A DNA stretch of 64,000 bases from Phocaeicola massiliensis B84634 = Timone 84634 = DSM 17679 = JCM 13223. Its GTDB lineage: Bacteria; Bacteroidota; Bacteroidia; Bacteroidales; Bacteroidaceae. Below the pieces are notes generated by a model. The model made no database searches, was not told where the DNA came from, and saw only the letters and a program-made list of their open reading frames with translations. The stretch spans positions 436,776-500,775 of the forward strand of contig NZ_KB905472.1 in NCBI RefSeq assembly GCF_000382445.1, in the 5' to 3' direction. The position numbers and the translations under genes are program-made. Positions 63,527-64,000 of this stretch are shown here, in pieces; the first letter of the stretch is position 1, and every line of letters begins with the position of its first letter.

Positions 63527-64000
63527 CGTAGCTTATGCTGATGAAAGTGTGGAGCTACTTTTGTCCGGAAGTAGAATAAAGAAATAACTGTTAATACTGC
63601 TCCGAATAAATAAGCTATTTTGAAAGTGGCTATTTGTGCGATATATCCGCCTGCCAGCATACCCACTCCTATACCTACATCCCATGAAGTAAGGTAAGTG
63701 CTGGTAGCTGTACCTCGTTGGCTGTTGGGAGCCAGATTGACAAACAATGTATTGAATGCCGGAAACATGGTTCCAAAACCGATACCCAGTAATAAAGCTA
63801 TGAAAAAGAAGAAATAGGTAGTCCACTGTAGGCTGAAGTCGATTAACCACCCACAGGCACTCAGCCCGAAAAAGCAGAAACAAACCAAATAAAGTCCGGC
63901 TTCGATAACTTGTGTTATCTTGCCACGGTCAACCAATCGTCCGCTGAATAGTCGGCTGGTAGCCATTCCAAAAGCCATAAATGTGAAAAAGAAACCTGTT
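63523..64000 (-). CDS. MFS transporter, C-terminal part (cut by the window end)
   Basis: The frame is open to the right edge, so this is the last ~158 residues of a larger transporter. Four to five hydrophobic segments are present, with the MFS motif FSGRLVDRGK between helices and LLGIGFGTMFPAFNTLFVNLAPNSQRGTATSTYLTSWDVGIGVGMLAGGYIA, typical of the drug/solute exporter group. The substrate is unknown. It overlaps the stop of the anchored protein gene by four bases. Confidence 0.85.
   Translation of the reverse strand, partial: TGFFFTFMAFGMATSRLFSGRLVDRGKITQVIEAGLYLVCFCFFGLSACGWLIDFSLQWTTYFFFFIALLLGIGFGTMFPAFNTLFVNLAPNSQRGTATSTYLTSWDVGIGVGMLAGGYIAQIATFKIAYLFGAVLTVISLFYFRTKVAPHFHQHKLR

Overview
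The window is chromosomal DNA from a gut-type Bacteroidales bacterium, most likely Bacteroides or Phocaeicola. The evidence is a SusC/SusD pair, many outer-membrane and lipoprotein genes with Bacteroidetes-only domain families, IS66 and IS1380 elements of the Bacteroides type, and promoters matching the Bacteroides -7 motif TAnnTTTG (often TATCTTTG or TACCTTTG) in place of a sigma70 -10 box. No plasmid or phage backbone is visible. Species cannot be fixed from the sequence alone.

Layout. 1-11.3 kb: a SusC/SusD-type nutrient uptake locus. susC is split by a complete, fresh IS66 element; susD, a DUF6057-like membrane protein and a CxxCH-containing beta-propeller lipoprotein follow, and then the 3' remnant of a second susD. 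11.3-22.2 kb: prmA, a small glutaredoxin-like protein, an HU-like gene preceded by a striking 4 x 22 bp palindrome array, envelope proteins (Gly/Trp- and Ser/Arg-rich secreted protein, FadL-like porin, DUF4421, Porin_10), an oxidoreductase and a solute-binding protein. 22.2-29.4 kb: a 2-oxoacid:ferredoxin oxidoreductase operon that includes an overlooked 55-residue membrane protein, a DUF4468 protein, and rpiB-tkt. 29.5-33.2 kb: a 696-residue TlpA-like gene cut by an IS1380-family element with a TTCTA target duplication. 33.3-36.9 kb: a galM-transporter-galK operon behind a perfect 14-bp dyad that brackets its -7 box. 37-42 kb: folC, dnaJ-grpE and an ABC-F gene. 42.2-45.6 kb: a gene-poor, AT-rich accessory island with an IS256 remnant, a second 4 x 22 bp palindrome array, a 14-C tract, a decayed peptide/lipoprotein operon and 57-bp direct repeats around a lone lipoprotein gene. 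45.6-49 kb: aspartate 4-decarboxylase and aspartate:alanine antiporter. 49-58 kb: lipoprotein, TPR protein, DUF418 protein, mfd, CapA-like protein and tRNA-His. 58.4-58.5 kb: a third array of roughly 21-bp palindromes, then a PL8 polysaccharide lyase, pabB-pabC, an anchored protein of unknown function and the 3' end of an MFS transporter.

How the parts work together. The AspT/AsdA pair exchanges aspartate for alanine and consumes a proton by decarboxylation. GalM, the MFS carrier and GalK feed galactose into the Leloir pathway. The Vor/Kor complex makes acyl-CoA and reduced ferredoxin from branched-chain or other 2-oxoacids. Both IS insertions leave target-site repeats and an intact frame on either side, so they look recent and reversible by precise excision.

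The feature least explained by known families is the recurring architecture of tandem imperfect palindromes at a spacing of two helical turns. It occurs three times in 64 kb with unrelated sequences, once directly in the leader of an HU-like DNA-binding protein gene.
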